Of a DNA stretch of 53,920 nt, positions 36,901-44,881 are shown one piece after another; position 1 is the stretch's first letter, and the number at the start of each line of letters is the position of its first letter. The notes under the pieces were generated by a model, which saw nothing but the letters and a program-made list of their open reading frames with translations, was not told the origin of the DNA and did not search any database. Position numbers and translations under genes: made by a program. The DNA comes from Betaproteobacteria bacterium (GTDB lineage: Bacteria; Pseudomonadota; Gammaproteobacteria; Burkholderiales; Casimicrobiaceae): the NCBI GenBank assembly GCA_016192065.1, contig JACPUX010000068.1:1-53920 (forward strand). Direction: 5' to 3'.

Positions 36901-37134
36901 GCCACGGTGCGGCGCTTCCGGCCGATCGTTTTGACTGCCCTTGCGGCCGTGCTCGCCATGGTGCCCCTGTCGCGCAGCGCCTTCTTCGGGCCGATGGCGG
37001 TGGCCATCATGGGCGGCCTGGTGGTGGCCACGGCGCTCACCCTGCTGTTCCTGCCCGCGCTCTACGCTGCCTGGTTCCGCGTGCGGCGCGAGGAGGTGCC
37101 GGCCGCGCATACGGCGGAGCTGGTGCCAGTGTGA
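33961..37134 (+). CDS. RND-family multidrug efflux permease
   Basis: A 1057-residue AcrB-type pump. The helix-4 proton relay D402-D403 is in LGLLVDDAIIAVEMM. The N-terminus RLGQSEDPPFTFKVMVV is that of a large proteobacterial RND clade distinct from the EEEPQI pump at 2515-5793. The start codon is GTG at 33961, overlapping the adaptor stop. No outer-membrane channel gene follows. A stem structure at 37160-37197 lies beyond the stop and may end the transcript. Confidence 0.94.
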   Translation: MNFNLSEWALKHQALVRYLMIALAIIGALSYERLGQSEDPPFTFKVMVVRTLWPGATAREVEEQITDRIEKKLQEVPFIDFLRSYSRPGESQIFFMIKDSAPASEVPNTWYQVRKRVGDMRHTLPAGAQGPFFNDEFGDTYGNIYALTGEGFSYAQMKTHADRVRAALLRLPNVAKVEYFGEQEEKIFVEISNTRLATLGLDPQLIFNTLQQQNAMAPSGVFDTTSERIYLRATGDFESVEAIAEMSIRANGRLFRLGDIARVYRGYADPPAQKMRFMGKEAFGVGVSMKKGGDIIELGRDLDRAVERIKNDLPLGLEISEVTSQPRAVKRSINEFIRVLSEAVVIVLAVSFFSLGLRTGLVVALSIPLVLAVTFLFMSLFGIGLHKISLGALILALGLLVDDAIIAVEMMAVKMEQGWDRVRAAAFAYTSTAMPMLTGTLVTAAGFLPIATAQSATGEYTRSLFQVSVIALLVSWVAAVVAIPYLGYKLLPDFHKAQPTRLTRWLAARLPFLAQALKLDAQGTPMVAAQEHEVYQRPFYRRFRALVDWCVEYRKTVILITVGLFALAIYGFGKVPQQFFPASNRPELLIELRLAEGSSFAATEQQVKKLEALLAKEAGVENYVSYVGTGSPRFYLPLDQQLPSLSFAQFVILTQSDKAREALRARLIQRFEEDFTHLRANITRLENGPPVGFPVQFRVSGADLPTLRAYAQKMAEVMRANPHLSNVQFDWDEASKVIRVEIDQNKARVLGLSSQELSAFLNNSLSGFSVTYYRERDKLVEVLLRGAKDERVQLSLLRDLAVPTRSGKSVPLSQFGRISYDFEPGIIWRRDRLPTITVRANIYGNIQAPAVTAQLAPQMDELRATLPPGYRLEAGGVVEDSAKGQKSIMAGIPLFIFSVLTLLMIQLHSFQRVVLVVLTAPLGLIGVALALLVFGQPFGFVAMLGTIALSGMIMRNSVILVDQIEQDIAAGHPRWEAIVEATVRRFRPIVLTALAAVLAMVPLSRSAFFGPMAVAIMGGLVVATALTLLFLPALYAAWFRVRREEVPAAHTAELVPV

Positions 37135-37159
37135 GGGGCATCGTCTCCGGTCGCTTCGG

Positions 37160-37197
37160 TAGAGTGAATTCGGCGCTTCGGGCCTAAATTCACCCTA
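37160..37197. terminator. Bidirectional stem between convergent genes
   Basis: TAGAGTGAATT (37160-37170) pairs with AATTCACCCTA (37187-37197) with one G-T pair, around a 16-base loop that itself is GC-rich. It lies between the RND gene and the convergent DUF2269 gene and includes the stop codon of the latter. No T run is present on either side. Confidence 0.4.
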
Positions 37198-37677
37198 CAT
37201 CACCGCAAACGAGTCGGGCTTGGCAATCATCAGCCAGAAGATCACCAAGCCCATGAAGAACGCCGGGTAGCCCAGCAGTTCCCAGCGCCGCGCATAGCGC
37301 CAGTAAAGCACTGGAAGCTCCTGACCCTGGGCGACGGCCGCCACGGCCAGGTCGCGCATACGAAGCTGCAACCACACCACCGGCAGCCAACAGGCGCCGA
37401 TCAGCAAGTAGAGCACGAGCGATGCCGCAATCCAGAAGCTGGTAAGCGGCCAGCCATACAGCAGCGCCAGGGCGATGCCGGTTACCGGTTGCACGATCAC
37501 CGCCGGTGTGGTGAACAGCCAATCGGCGGTGACCACGTTGCGCGCCACCAGGGCGATGCCGCGTGCATCCCCATGCCGATGTGCAGCCCACATGGCGAAA
37601 GCGGTACCCATGCCGGTGCCGAAAAGCACCGTGGCGGAAAGAATGTGCAACCACTTGAGGGTGAGCAGCAGGGTCAC
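37195..37677 (-). CDS. DUF2269-family membrane protein
   Basis: The protein has 160 residues and four predicted helices (about 6-28, 52-75, 82-103, 134-156). The start LKWLHILSATVLFGTGMGTAFAMW and the RWELLGYPAFFMGLVIFWLMI ending are characteristic of DUF2269, a small inner-membrane family with conserved histidine in the first helix that may bind heme. Function is unknown. It converges on the RND pump gene and is not in an operon; a repeat-rich spacer lies upstream. Confidence 0.8.
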   Translation of the reverse strand: MTLLLTLKWLHILSATVLFGTGMGTAFAMWAAHRHGDARGIALVARNVVTADWLFTTPAVIVQPVTGIALALLYGWPLTSFWIAASLVLYLLIGACWLPVVWLQLRMRDLAVAAVAQGQELPVLYWRYARRWELLGYPAFFMGLVIFWLMIAKPDSFAVM

Positions 37678-37720
37678 TGGTGCGCCTTTCCCCTATGCCC
37701 TTCCAAGGGAAAGGGGCGAC

Positions 37721-37780
37721 TGCGGTGCGCGGGCTGCGCCCGCTCCGGTGATTGGCTTGCACCCCCTTCGGGCGGCCGGG
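37721..37780 (+). repeat. 60-base direct repeat, unit 1
   Basis: The segment beginning TGCGGTGCGCGGGCTGCGCC and ending GGGCGGCCGGG recurs at 37832-37891 with only two differences. It contains a perfect CGGGC-TGC-GCCCG hairpin. The two units are 111 bases apart and lie between DUF2269 and the reductase gene. No coding content is evident. Confidence 0.8.
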
Positions 37781-37831
37781 CGGGCCTCGACCAACCATCC
37801 CCCCGGCCCTCTTCCCGAGGAAGGGGGTGAG

Positions 37832-37891
37832 TGCGGTTCGCGGGCTGCGCCCGCTCCGGTGATTGGCATGCACCCCCTTCGGGCGGCCGGG
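37832..37891 (+). repeat. 60-base direct repeat, unit 2
   Basis: Second copy of the unit at 37721-37780, same orientation, 58 of 60 bases identical. It ends nine bases before the stop codon of the minus-strand reductase gene and could fold as a 3' hairpin of that mRNA. Confidence 0.8.
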
Positions 37892-37900
37892 AGGGGGTGC

Positions 37901-39205
37901 TCATGCGCGGCGTGCCGGCGTGTTGGCCCAGAGCCAGAGCAAGAGCACGAGTATGGGCAGGTTCTTGAGCAGCGGCCCAAAAGGATGGACCCAGGCCTCC
38001 GGAGCGGCGTAGCTTGCCAGTGGTGTATAGACCAGGACCAACAGGAGCTGTGCCAGCCACAAGGTCCTGCTGGGCAAGCAAAGCGTCAGCAGGCCAAGCA
38101 CGAGGTCGAGCATCGAGGCGCCGAGGAGCACCCCCGTCGCCGAAGCGGCGTCGAGACCCAGACGGGCGAGCCATGCTGCGACCTTATCATCGGCGAAGAA
38201 CCAGCCGATCAGCCCCGAAAAAATCCACAACAACGCCAGGCTCAAGCGCGCCAGGGGGACGAGCCACTGCGCATTGGCCAGATGTCGGGCGGCGTCGCGA
38301 TCGGCGGGCGCGACGAAATCCTCGGGCGCGCGCGGTGGCCGACCGAGCAGATCGAGCATAGGCTGCACGGCGCCGGTGTTGCCGCGTTCGAGCATGGCCA
38401 AGGTCTCGCGGGCGACCACCCGCTGTGGCAGCCATTCTGCCACGCGCGTAATGCACCGCACCCAGGGCACGGGCAAGTGTAGCGCCGCGGCGGGAGGCAG
38501 GCCCAGGTTGCGCCGATATACGGCTAGCATTTCAGCGAAGTCCAACACCCTCGGTCCGACCGCTTCTACGAGGCGCGGCGGGGCTGTCTGGGCGCATACC
38601 AGCCGGGCCACCAAGGCGCCAAGATCGTCAATGTGGATCGGTTGTATCGGTTGCGCACCGGCGCCCGGCAAGACGTGCAGGGGCAGGCTGGCGGCCGCCA
38701 GCAGCGCTCTGCTGCTGACTCCGTCCAGGCCGAAAACCAGCGACGGCCGGATCACCACGACCTCGAGTGGCGAGGCCAGAAACGCTTGGTCGGCCGCGGC
38801 TTTTGAGGCGAAGTAGGCGAGCGCTTCCTCCCTTGCCTGGTCGTCGATGCCCAGCGCGGAAATTTGAATCAAACGCTTTACACCCGCCTGTTCACAGGCA
38901 TGGAGCAGAGCGATGGGAGTGTCGCGATGGATGGGCGCGAAAGTTGCCTTGGTGTTCTCGCGCAAGATCCCCACGGCGTTGATCACCACCTCGATGCCGC
39001 CCAGGCGCGGCAGCCACACCGCCGTATCGGTGTCGCGCGCGAAATCGACGGCGATCTCGCTGCTCGTGGCCGGGCGGCGAACGCCTTCGCGCAGCACGCA
39101 ACCAGCCTCGCGCAGACTGCTGGCGAGGTGCCGACCAAGAAAACCGCGGGCGCCGAGAAGCAGCACTCGCGGTGACGATGTCACTCGATTCGACGCGGAG
39201 CTCAT
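37901..39205 (-). CDS. NAD(P)-binding reductase fused to a DoxX-like membrane domain
   Basis: A 434-residue protein. Residues about 12-295 are an atypical short-chain dehydrogenase (NmrA/NDUFA9-like) with the dinucleotide loop GARGFLG (18-24) and RLIQISALG, but with SKAAADQAF in place of the usual YxxxK. Residues about 300-430 contain four hydrophobic helices of the DoxX-like kind (SLALLWIFSGLIGWFF, GASMLDLVLGLLTLC). ATG 39205 is chosen over the open extension that runs under the divergent gene. Such fusions occur in betaproteobacteria; the NDUFA9-like part points to a quinone- or redox-linked role at the inner membrane. Confidence 0.85.
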   Translation of the reverse strand: MSSASNRVTSSPRVLLLGARGFLGRHLASSLREAGCVLREGVRRPATSSEIAVDFARDTDTAVWLPRLGGIEVVINAVGILRENTKATFAPIHRDTPIALLHACEQAGVKRLIQISALGIDDQAREEALAYFASKAAADQAFLASPLEVVVIRPSLVFGLDGVSSRALLAAASLPLHVLPGAGAQPIQPIHIDDLGALVARLVCAQTAPPRLVEAVGPRVLDFAEMLAVYRRNLGLPPAAALHLPVPWVRCITRVAEWLPQRVVARETLAMLERGNTGAVQPMLDLLGRPPRAPEDFVAPADRDAARHLANAQWLVPLARLSLALLWIFSGLIGWFFADDKVAAWLARLGLDAASATGVLLGASMLDLVLGLLTLCLPSRTLWLAQLLLVLVYTPLASYAAPEAWVHPFGPLLKNLPILVLLLWLWANTPARRA

Positions 39206-39267
39206 GTCCGAAGAGGCAAGCGCGTGTGGCTTGGCGCAGTTTGGGGAACCGGAGTATCGTAACGCAA

Positions 39268-40113
39268 ATGGACCCAAGTTCGCCGGACTTCTCTACCGCA
39301 AACCTTCCTCTGAGCCTTGACCTCGCCCAGCAAGAGATCCGCGAGCTGCGGGCCCGACTCGCCGCGGCGGAGGCGCAACGCCAAGCGACCGAGGCGCGGC
39401 TGGAGAAGGAACATTACGACCTCGATCTCTGGCGCACTGGGCGGTCCGACTTGCGTCACCTGGTGATGGCGGCCGAGTTCAAGGACCACGATACCGGGGC
39501 GCATCTGGTGCGCATCGGCTACTTCGCCTCGGTGCTGGCGCCTGCTTGCGGCTGCGACCGGGAGATCAGTCAACTCATGCTCATGGCCGCGCCCATGCAC
39601 GATATTGGCAAGATCGGCATTCCCGACCACATTCTCAAGAAGGCCGGCGCGCTCACTCCCGACGAGCGAGCGGTGATGGAGCGGCATACGGTCCTGGGTG
39701 CGCACATCCTGGCCGGTGGCGCCTCGCCGCTGCTGCGCATGGCGGCCGACATCGCGCTCACGCACCACGAGCATTTCGATGGTAGCGGTTATCCCAAAGG
39801 GCTGCGCGCCGACGAAATTCCCTTGGCTGGGCGCATCGTCAGCGTGCTCGACGTCTTCGACGCCCTGGCCATGGAGCGTGCCTACCGCGATGCGGTGCCG
39901 GTGGAGATCGCCCTCGAGGTGCTCGCCCAAGGGCGCGGGCGGCTGTTCGACCCGGACGTGGTGGACGCTTTCTTTGGAGTCAAGGACGACGTTCTGGCCA
40001 TGCGCGATCGAATCAACAACGGCCAGAACCCCGATGGTCTTGCGGAGATCCTGGGCGACGACAGCAGCCACCCGCTCGAATTCTACGACCTACCCCTCAG
40101 GGCGAGCCCCTGA
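39268..40113 (+). CDS. HD-GYP domain protein (cyclic-di-GMP phosphodiesterase type)
   Basis: The 281-residue protein has an N-terminal coiled coil (about 17-48) and an HD-GYP domain (about 60-260). Metal ligands include H79 in HDTGAH, HD 111-112 in [11 protein letters not shown]140, HH 166-167 and the signature [11 protein letters not shown] (166-176). Proteins with the full GYP signature hydrolyse cyclic di-GMP. There is no receiver or PAS domain, so the sensing part is the coiled coil or a partner. It is divergent from the reductase with only 62 bases between. Confidence 0.9.
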   Translation: MDPSSPDFSTANLPLSLDLAQQEIRELRARLAAAEAQRQATEARLEKEHYDLDLWRTGRSDLRHLVMAAEFKDHDTGAHLVRIGYFASVLAPACGCDREISQLMLMAAPMHDIGKIGIPDHILKKAGALTPDERAVMERHTVLGAHILAGGASPLLRMAADIALTHHEHFDGSGYPKGLRADEIPLAGRIVSVLDVFDALAMERAYRDAVPVEIALEVLAQGRGRLFDPDVVDAFFGVKDDVLAMRDRINNGQNPDGLAEILGDDSSHPLEFYDLPLRASP

Positions 40114-40205
40114 TCGTCCCGACACTCCAGTCTCTTGCCTCCCACCCGTTTGGGCGCGGTACGGGCGGCATTGTAGAATAGCCCCCCCTGCCCGAAAGTC
40201 CAGTC

Positions 40206-41309
40206 ATGCCCCTTTCCCCCATTCCTGAAATCATCGCCGAGCTCAAGGCCGGGCGCATGGTTGTGCTGGTTGATGAAGAAGATCGCGAGAACGAGGGTGA
40301 TCTCGTTTTGGCGGCGGACTTCGTCACCCCCGAGGCGATCAACTTCATGGCCCGCTATGGGCGCGGTCTGATTTGTCTGACCCTCACCGAAGAGCGCTGC
40401 CGCCAACTGCGCCTTCCGCCCATGGTGCAGCAGAATCGCGCCGCGCACGGCACCGCGTTTACGGTCTCGATCGAGGCCGCCGAGGGCGTGAGCACTGGCA
40501 TCTCCGCGGCCGATCGCGCCCGGACCATTCAAGCCGCGGTGGCGCGCAACGCGCAAGCCGAAGACATTGTGCAGCCCGGGCACATCTTTCCGCTCACCGC
40601 ACAAAACGGCGGCGTCTTGATGCGTGCCGGGCACACCGAGGCGGGCTGTGATCTCGCCGCGGCGGCGGGCTTGACCCCGGCAGCGGTGATTTGTGAAATC
40701 CTCAAGGACGACGGCAGCATGGCGCGGCTGCCCGATCTGGTCGAGTTCGCCCGCGAACATGGGCTCAAAGTGGGTGCCATCGCCGACCTCATTCACCACC
40801 GCAGCCGTCACGAAAACCTGGTGGAGCGCGCGGGTGAGCGCACGCTGCAAACCGCGCAAGGCGAATTTCAGATTTACATCTATCGCGAGAAGCTCTCCGG
40901 TGCCACCCACCTCGCCCTGGTCAAGGGCGAGCCGCAGCCGGACCGCGAGACTCTGGTGCGCGTGCACGAGCCGGTGTCGGTGGTCGATTGCCTCGATTGG
41001 GATTTGCCCTCGCACGCTTGGAGCGTGCCCGCGGCACTGGCCACGATCGCCGCCGCCTCCGCCGGGGTGCTGGTGCTTTTGCACCGGCCAGAATCCGCCG
41101 AGGAACTGGCCATTCGTGCCCTGGGGCACGCCAAACCGGTGGCCTCCAAGAGCCAGTTGCGTGACTACGGCATCGGTGCGCAAATCCTGCGCGACCTCAA
41201 GGTCGGCAAGATGCGGCTGATGTCGCGGCCGCGCAAAATGCCCAGCATGGCTGGCTTCGACCTCGAAGTTACCGGTTATCTCGAACGCCCTGGAGTCACC
41301 CGCTCATGA
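40206..41309 (+). CDS. ribBA: 3,4-dihydroxy-2-butanone 4-phosphate synthase with degenerate GTP cyclohydrolase II domain
   Basis: A 367-residue protein whose first ~205 residues are a full DHBP synthase (RibB): [10 protein letters not shown] (23-32), [25 protein letters not shown]. The second half resembles GTP cyclohydrolase II (RibA) but lacks the zinc-binding cysteines and the expected SECxxGD region; at that place it reads [15 protein letters not shown]. So only the RibB reaction is expected (ribulose 5-phosphate to DHBP), the RibA half being inactive or structural. This layout is known in several betaproteobacteria. No FMN riboswitch lies in the 92 bases upstream. It overlaps ribH by four bases. 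Confidence 0.92.
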   Translation: MPLSPIPEIIAELKAGRMVVLVDEEDRENEGDLVLAADFVTPEAINFMARYGRGLICLTLTEERCRQLRLPPMVQQNRAAHGTAFTVSIEAAEGVSTGISAADRARTIQAAVARNAQAEDIVQPGHIFPLTAQNGGVLMRAGHTEAGCDLAAAAGLTPAAVICEILKDDGSMARLPDLVEFAREHGLKVGAIADLIHHRSRHENLVERAGERTLQTAQGEFQIYIYREKLSGATHLALVKGEPQPDRETLVRVHEPVSVVDCLDWDLPSHAWSVPAALATIAAASAGVLVLLHRPESAEELAIRALGHAKPVASKSQLRDYGIGAQILRDLKVGKMRLMSRPRKMPSMAGFDLEVTGYLERPGVTRS

Positions 41310-41764
41310 AACCGCAAATGATCGAACGCAGTCTCACCGGGGCCGGTCGCTCAGTGGGCATCGTGCTGTCGCGCTTCAACCCGGAAATCGGCGAGGGCTT
41401 GCTGGCCGGCTGCCTCGATGCGCTTTCAGTGCAGGGCGTGGCCGATGAGGCGGTGACCTTGGTGACCGTACCTGGGGCGCTGGAAATCCCGCTGGCCCTG
41501 CAAGCCATGGCGCAATCCCGGCGCTATGCCGCCCTGGTCGCCTTGGGGGCGGTGATTCGCGGCGAGACCTATCACTTCGAAATCGTCTCCAACGAGTCCG
41601 CTTCGGGCGTGAGCAGCGTGCAACTCGAATTCGGCATTCCCATCGGCAATGGCATTCTGACCACCGAGAACGATGCTCAAGCGGAGGCGCGCATGCGCCA
41701 GAAGGGCTATGAAGCGGCGCTCACGGCTCTGGAGATGGCCAACCTCCTGCAGGCTCTGGCATGA
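41306..41764 (+). CDS. ribH: 6,7-dimethyl-8-ribityllumazine synthase
   Basis: A 152-residue lumazine synthase that joins DHBP with the ribityl-pyrimidine in the penultimate riboflavin step. Conserved substrate-binding segments are [33 protein letters not shown] (catalytic His near 90) and [14 protein letters not shown]. It assembles into large cytoplasmic shells in many bacteria. The start overlaps ribBA by ATGA and its own end overlaps nusB by four bases, so the three are translated together. Confidence 0.96.
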   Translation: MKPQMIERSLTGAGRSVGIVLSRFNPEIGEGLLAGCLDALSVQGVADEAVTLVTVPGALEIPLALQAMAQSRRYAALVALGAVIRGETYHFEIVSNESASGVSSVQLEFGIPIGNGILTTENDAQAEARMRQKGYEAALTALEMANLLQALA

Positions 41765-42180
41765 GATCAGCGCGGCACCGCGCCCGCGCCGCGGCGATGC
41801 AGGGTTTGTACGAGTGGCTGGTGGCGGAGGGCGACCCCGAACTCATCGGTCACGAAATTCGAACCGGCAGTCACTGGAGCAAAATCGACCAGGAGTATTT
41901 CAGCACCCTCTGGCAAGGTGTTATGGAACACGCCGCGGCCCTGCAAATCGCGATCGAACCGCAACTCGACCGCGCTTGGCCGGAAGTGAGCCCGGTGGAG
42001 CGGGCGATTCTGCTCTTGGGCGCTTTCGAACTGCAACATCGGGTTGAGATTCCCTATCGCGTGGTTCTCAACGAAGCCGTGGAACTGGCCAAGACCTACG
42101 GCGGCACCGATGGTCACAAGTTCATCAACGGCGTTCTGGACCAGTTGGCCAAGGGTGTGCGCGCCGCGGAACGGGCGTGA
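41761..42180 (+). CDS. nusB: Transcription antitermination factor NusB
   Basis: This 139-residue all-helical protein shows [15 protein letters not shown] at the N-terminus, the RNA-binding arginine-rich start, and the late block [36 protein letters not shown], the family hallmark. NusB with NusE binds boxA of rRNA leaders. The ribH-nusB junction is widely conserved. Length is normal. Confidence 0.96.
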   Translation: MRSARHRARAAAMQGLYEWLVAEGDPELIGHEIRTGSHWSKIDQEYFSTLWQGVMEHAAALQIAIEPQLDRAWPEVSPVERAILLLGAFELQHRVEIPYRVVLNEAVELAKTYGGTDGHKFINGVLDQLAKGVRAAERA

Positions 42181-42445
42181 GGGAGCCGCTGATCAGGCCA
42201 GGATGCGTCAATCCCGCAAAGGCGGGTATCCAGGAGGTTGCGCGAGCCGGACACCGGCCTGGACCGATGTGAAGGACCGGGTTCATCATTTCGGCAAGGG
42301 CCGGTATCAGAACGTCTAACCAACCGGACGTCGGCCTGGGCCGGTGTGACGGATCGGTTCAGTGCCTACCAGGGGATCAGGGGTGGTGCCGGGCCAGCGA
42401 GTCTTGCGCCAGACCCGGCGGTCACCCCGAACGGGCGGGGTCTTC
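42181..42445. other. Spacer with GC-rich repeats before thiL
   Basis: This 265-base spacer contains two related stretches (about 42249-42286 and 42328-42363) built on CGGCCTGG-CC-GTGTGA..GGTTCA, and an inverted AATCCCGCAAAGGCGGGTAT hairpin (about 42211-42230). These look like dispersed REP-like sequences. No gene was found. Confidence 0.45.
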
Positions 42446-43420
42446 ATGAGCATGCAGGAATTCGAACTCATCCAACGGTTTTTCACCCAAGCCGCGCGCC
42501 ACGCCGTCCTGGGGGTGGGCGACGATTGTGCGTTGCTGGCGCCCACGCCGGGCCAGCAATGGGCGATCAGCACCGACATGCTGGTGGCGGGCACGCACTT
42601 CCTTGCCGATACCGAACCCGAGGCGCTGGGGCACAAGGCCTTGGCGGTGAATTTGTCCGACCTCGCAGCGTGCGGCGCCCAGCCCCGTTTCGCGCTCCTG
42701 GCGCTGGCGCTGCCCGTGGTCGATGAGGCTTGGCTCGCATCCTTTGCCCAAGGACTGTTCGCGCTGGCGCAGCGGCATGAGGTCGAACTTGTTGGTGGAG
42801 ATACCACCCGCGGGCCGCTCAATATCTGCATCACGGTGCTGGGCGAGGTGCCCGCGGGGGAGGCGCTGTTGCGCAGTGGGGCGGTGCCGGATGACGAGAT
42901 CTGGGTCTCCGGTACTCTGGGGGATGCCGCGCTGGGGCTGGCCGCCTTGCAGGGGCAGGTGAACCTCGAAGCGACGGCGCGCGCCGCGTGTGTGGCGCGG
43001 CTCTGCCGGCCGACGCCGCGCCTTGCGCTGGGTCTGGCTTTGCGCGGTCTGGCCCATGCCGCGATCGACATTTCCGACGGCTTGGTGGCCGACCTCGGGC
43101 ATATTCTCGAGCGTTCGCAGTGCGCCGCGGCCATCGATTTCGTCGCCCTGCCGCGCTCCGCGGCGCTGGCCAGTTGCACCGACGAGGATCGGCGGGCGCA
43201 ATGTGTGCTTGCCGGCGGAGATGACTACGAGTTGTGCTTCACCGCCGCGCCCGCGCAGGCTCCCGCCATCGAGGACTTGGCCGTGCGTCTGGGTGTGCCG
43301 CTCACGCGGGTGGGGCGCATCGTCGCGGGGCCGGCCGGGGCACTCAGCGTCGGCGATGCGGCGGGGCGGCCGATGGCAATTTCGTCCCGCGGTTTCGATC
43401 ACTTCGCCGCGCGACCATGA
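42446..43420 (+). CDS. thiL: Thiamine-monophosphate kinase
   Basis: A 324-residue ATP-dependent kinase making thiamine diphosphate from the monophosphate. GVGDDCALLAP binds ATP/Mg, STDMLVAGTHF and LAVNLSDLAACGAQPRFALLALALP follow, with VGGDTTRG and AIDISDGLVADLGHI further on, and AGGDDYELCF in the C-terminal half. All match ThiL/PurM superfamily motifs. ATG 42446 has a GGGGCGGGG-like purine run five bases upstream; the longer frame to 42362 enters repeats. It overlaps pgpA by ATGA. Confidence 0.95.
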   Translation: MSMQEFELIQRFFTQAARHAVLGVGDDCALLAPTPGQQWAISTDMLVAGTHFLADTEPEALGHKALAVNLSDLAACGAQPRFALLALALPVVDEAWLASFAQGLFALAQRHEVELVGGDTTRGPLNICITVLGEVPAGEALLRSGAVPDDEIWVSGTLGDAALGLAALQGQVNLEATARAACVARLCRPTPRLALGLALRGLAHAAIDISDGLVADLGHILERSQCAAAIDFVALPRSAALASCTDEDRRAQCVLAGGDDYELCFTAAPAQAPAIEDLAVRLGVPLTRVGRIVAGPAGALSVGDAAGRPMAISSRGFDHFAARP

Positions 43421-43902
43421 ACCAAGTGCCGAGCCCCGGATTCCTGGTGCGCCACCCGGCGCATTTCATCGCCTTGGGTTTTGGCGCGGGACTGGCGCCG
43501 GTCGCGCCCGGTACCTTCGGCACCTTGGTCGCTTTTCCGCTGGCCGCCTGGGCCTTGCCGATTTTCGGCAATCTGGGCTATGTGTTGCTTTGCGCAGCGC
43601 TTTTCGCCCTGGGCTGCTGGGCGAGCGGAGTCACCGGCAAGGCGCTGGGGCTGCCCGATCACGGGGCCATCGTCTGGGACGAAGTGGTCGCCTTCATGCT
43701 GGTGCTCTGGGTGATACCGGCGGGAGACGCCTGGGCGATCGCCGCCTTCCTGCTGTTTCGATTTTTCGACATCGTCAAACCGCCGCCAGCGCGCGTCATC
43801 GATCTGCATTGGAAGACCGGCTTCGGGGTGATGGCCGACGACCTCGTGGCGGCCTTCTACACCGCACTCGCATTGGCGCTCTGGCAGCGCTTTTTTGGCT
43901 AG
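43417..43902 (+). CDS. pgpA: Phosphatidylglycerophosphatase A
   Basis: This 161-residue inner-membrane enzyme dephosphorylates phosphatidylglycerophosphate. Signature blocks are GLAPVAPGTFGTLVAFPLA, HGAIVWDEVVAF and the FRFFDIVKPPPARVID metal region near the middle, ending DDLVAAFYTAL. Three or four helices are predicted. The gene overlaps thiL by four bases and is followed 15 bases later by pncC, the common thiL-pgpA-cinA order. Confidence 0.95.
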   Translation: MNQVPSPGFLVRHPAHFIALGFGAGLAPVAPGTFGTLVAFPLAAWALPIFGNLGYVLLCAALFALGCWASGVTGKALGLPDHGAIVWDEVVAFMLVLWVIPAGDAWAIAAFLLFRFFDIVKPPPARVIDLHWKTGFGVMADDLVAAFYTALALALWQRFFG

Positions 43903-43917
43903 GGCGGCGCGCGGGCC

Positions 43918-44415
43918 ATGAACGGAGAACTCGCGACGCTTTGCGCCAAACTCGCCGCCCTCGCCCAAGCGCAAGGCCTGAGACTGGCGACCGCGGAGTC
44001 CTGCACCGGAGGATTGGTGGCCGCGGCGCTCACCAGCCGCGCCGGCAGTTCGGATTGGTTTGAGCGCGGTTGGGTCACGTACAGCAATGCCGCCAAGATC
44101 GCCGAGTTGGGCGTGCCGGCCGGCCTGATCGCCCACCACGGCGCGGTGAGCGAGGAGGTCGCAGGCGCCATGGCTTTGGGCACGCGGTGTCGCAGCGGTG
44201 CCGAGTGGGCGGTGGCCCTCACCGGCATCGCCGGACCCGGCGGCGGCGGCGCCGAAAAGCCGGTGGGAACGGTATGGATCGCCTGGGCCGGTCCATCGGG
44301 GCAGTTACGGGCACGTCGGTACCACTTTGCCGGTGACCGCGGGGCGGTGCGCGAGCAGGCTGTCGGGGCGGCCTTGCGGGGATGGATCGCCGCGCTGGAG
44401 GGCGTTACGCCCTGA
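43918..44415 (+). CDS. pncC: Nicotinamide-nucleotide amidase PncC (CinA C-terminal type)
   Basis: A 165-residue single-domain amidohydrolase that recycles NMN to nicotinate mononucleotide. The catalytic serine lies in [16 protein letters not shown], with [24 protein letters not shown] and the [11 protein letters not shown] loop, then [10 protein letters not shown]. The CinA N-terminal competence-associated domain is absent, as expected for PncC. It is a short distance upstream of recA, a frequent neighbour. Confidence 0.95.
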   Translation: MNGELATLCAKLAALAQAQGLRLATAESCTGGLVAAALTSRAGSSDWFERGWVTYSNAAKIAELGVPAGLIAHHGAVSEEVAGAMALGTRCRSGAEWAVALTGIAGPGGGGAEKPVGTVWIAWAGPSGQLRARRYHFAGDRGAVREQAVGAALRGWIAALEGVTP

Positions 44416-44754
44416 GCGCAAGCGCCCGGCTGGGCCCCTTCGGCGCTGCCGAAGCGCGGCGCCGCGCTTTGCCCCGAGGGGAATCGCGGGGTGGCCAGCG
44501 CTGGCGCGCCAGGTCGAGAAGCACTGTTCGAGGCGGTCACACCGGCGCCGGTGTCCAGGTCGCGCCGGTGTCCACGTCCTTCAGGTCCGGGGATTTCGGC
44601 GCTCCCCGGAATCACGAAACCGGATTTGGCCAGCGTCCCCCTGGCGCCTCGTGCCGGACGATCGCCCGGAGTGGGGCTGCCTTTTGGTCTCCGGCGGCTT
44701 CGCCGGCCTCCCTTGCGGAATACTGCGCTGCGCGCATGCCGAAAATTCCGCATC
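44416..44754. other. Intergenic region upstream of the recA promoter
   Basis: About 340 bases without a gene. It contains the perfect palindrome ACACCGGCGCCGGTGT (44539-44554) followed by a second CGCCGGTGTCCACGT stretch, similar in style to the repeats before thiL. A CCCCGGAATCACGAAACCGG segment near 44600 is also repeat-like. The open frame that runs into recA from here is not coding. Confidence 0.4.
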
Positions 44755-44766
44755 GAACGATTGTTC
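44755..44766. promoter_or_regulatory. LexA-type SOS box, GAACGATTGTTC
   Basis: The GAAC-N4-GTTC palindrome covers the -35 box of the recA promoter, so a bound repressor would block RNA polymerase. It matches the LexA motif reported for Gallionellales, Nitrosomonadales and Methylophilales (close to the Bacillus box) rather than the CTGT-N8-ACAG common in other beta- and gammaproteobacteria. No CTGT-N8-ACAG was seen in this upstream region. Confidence 0.6.
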
Positions 44767-44790
44767 TTTTTTTCCGATTCGTGCCATAAT
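44761..44790 (+). promoter_or_regulatory. recA promoter
   Basis: TTGTTC (44761-44766) and CATAAT (44785-44790) are separated by 18 bases. The transcript would start near 44797, about 85 bases before the recA ATG. The -35 half overlaps the LexA-type box. Confidence 0.6.
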
Positions 44791-44881
44791 CAAAACGACC
44801 CCGATCGCCGGGTATAGGAGCGCGCAAAGCCGCAATTTTTGCTTTGCGCTTCGAACGAATTCGAGTCAAGGGAAAGCACTC

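Noticed and set aside
40114..40205. FMN riboswitch before ribBA
   Set aside because: Only 92 bases are available and none of the conserved RFN segments was seen.
44838..44866. Second SOS-like box (CGAACGAATTCGAG) after the recA promoter
   Set aside because: The dyad is irregular (no GAAC-N4-GTTC) and lies downstream of the transcript start; the 44755 site is much better.
44198..44881. In-frame N-terminal extension of recA
   Set aside because: It overlaps pncC, the LexA box and the promoter; RecA proteins begin at the MDDNKSRAL start and the extension matches nothing.
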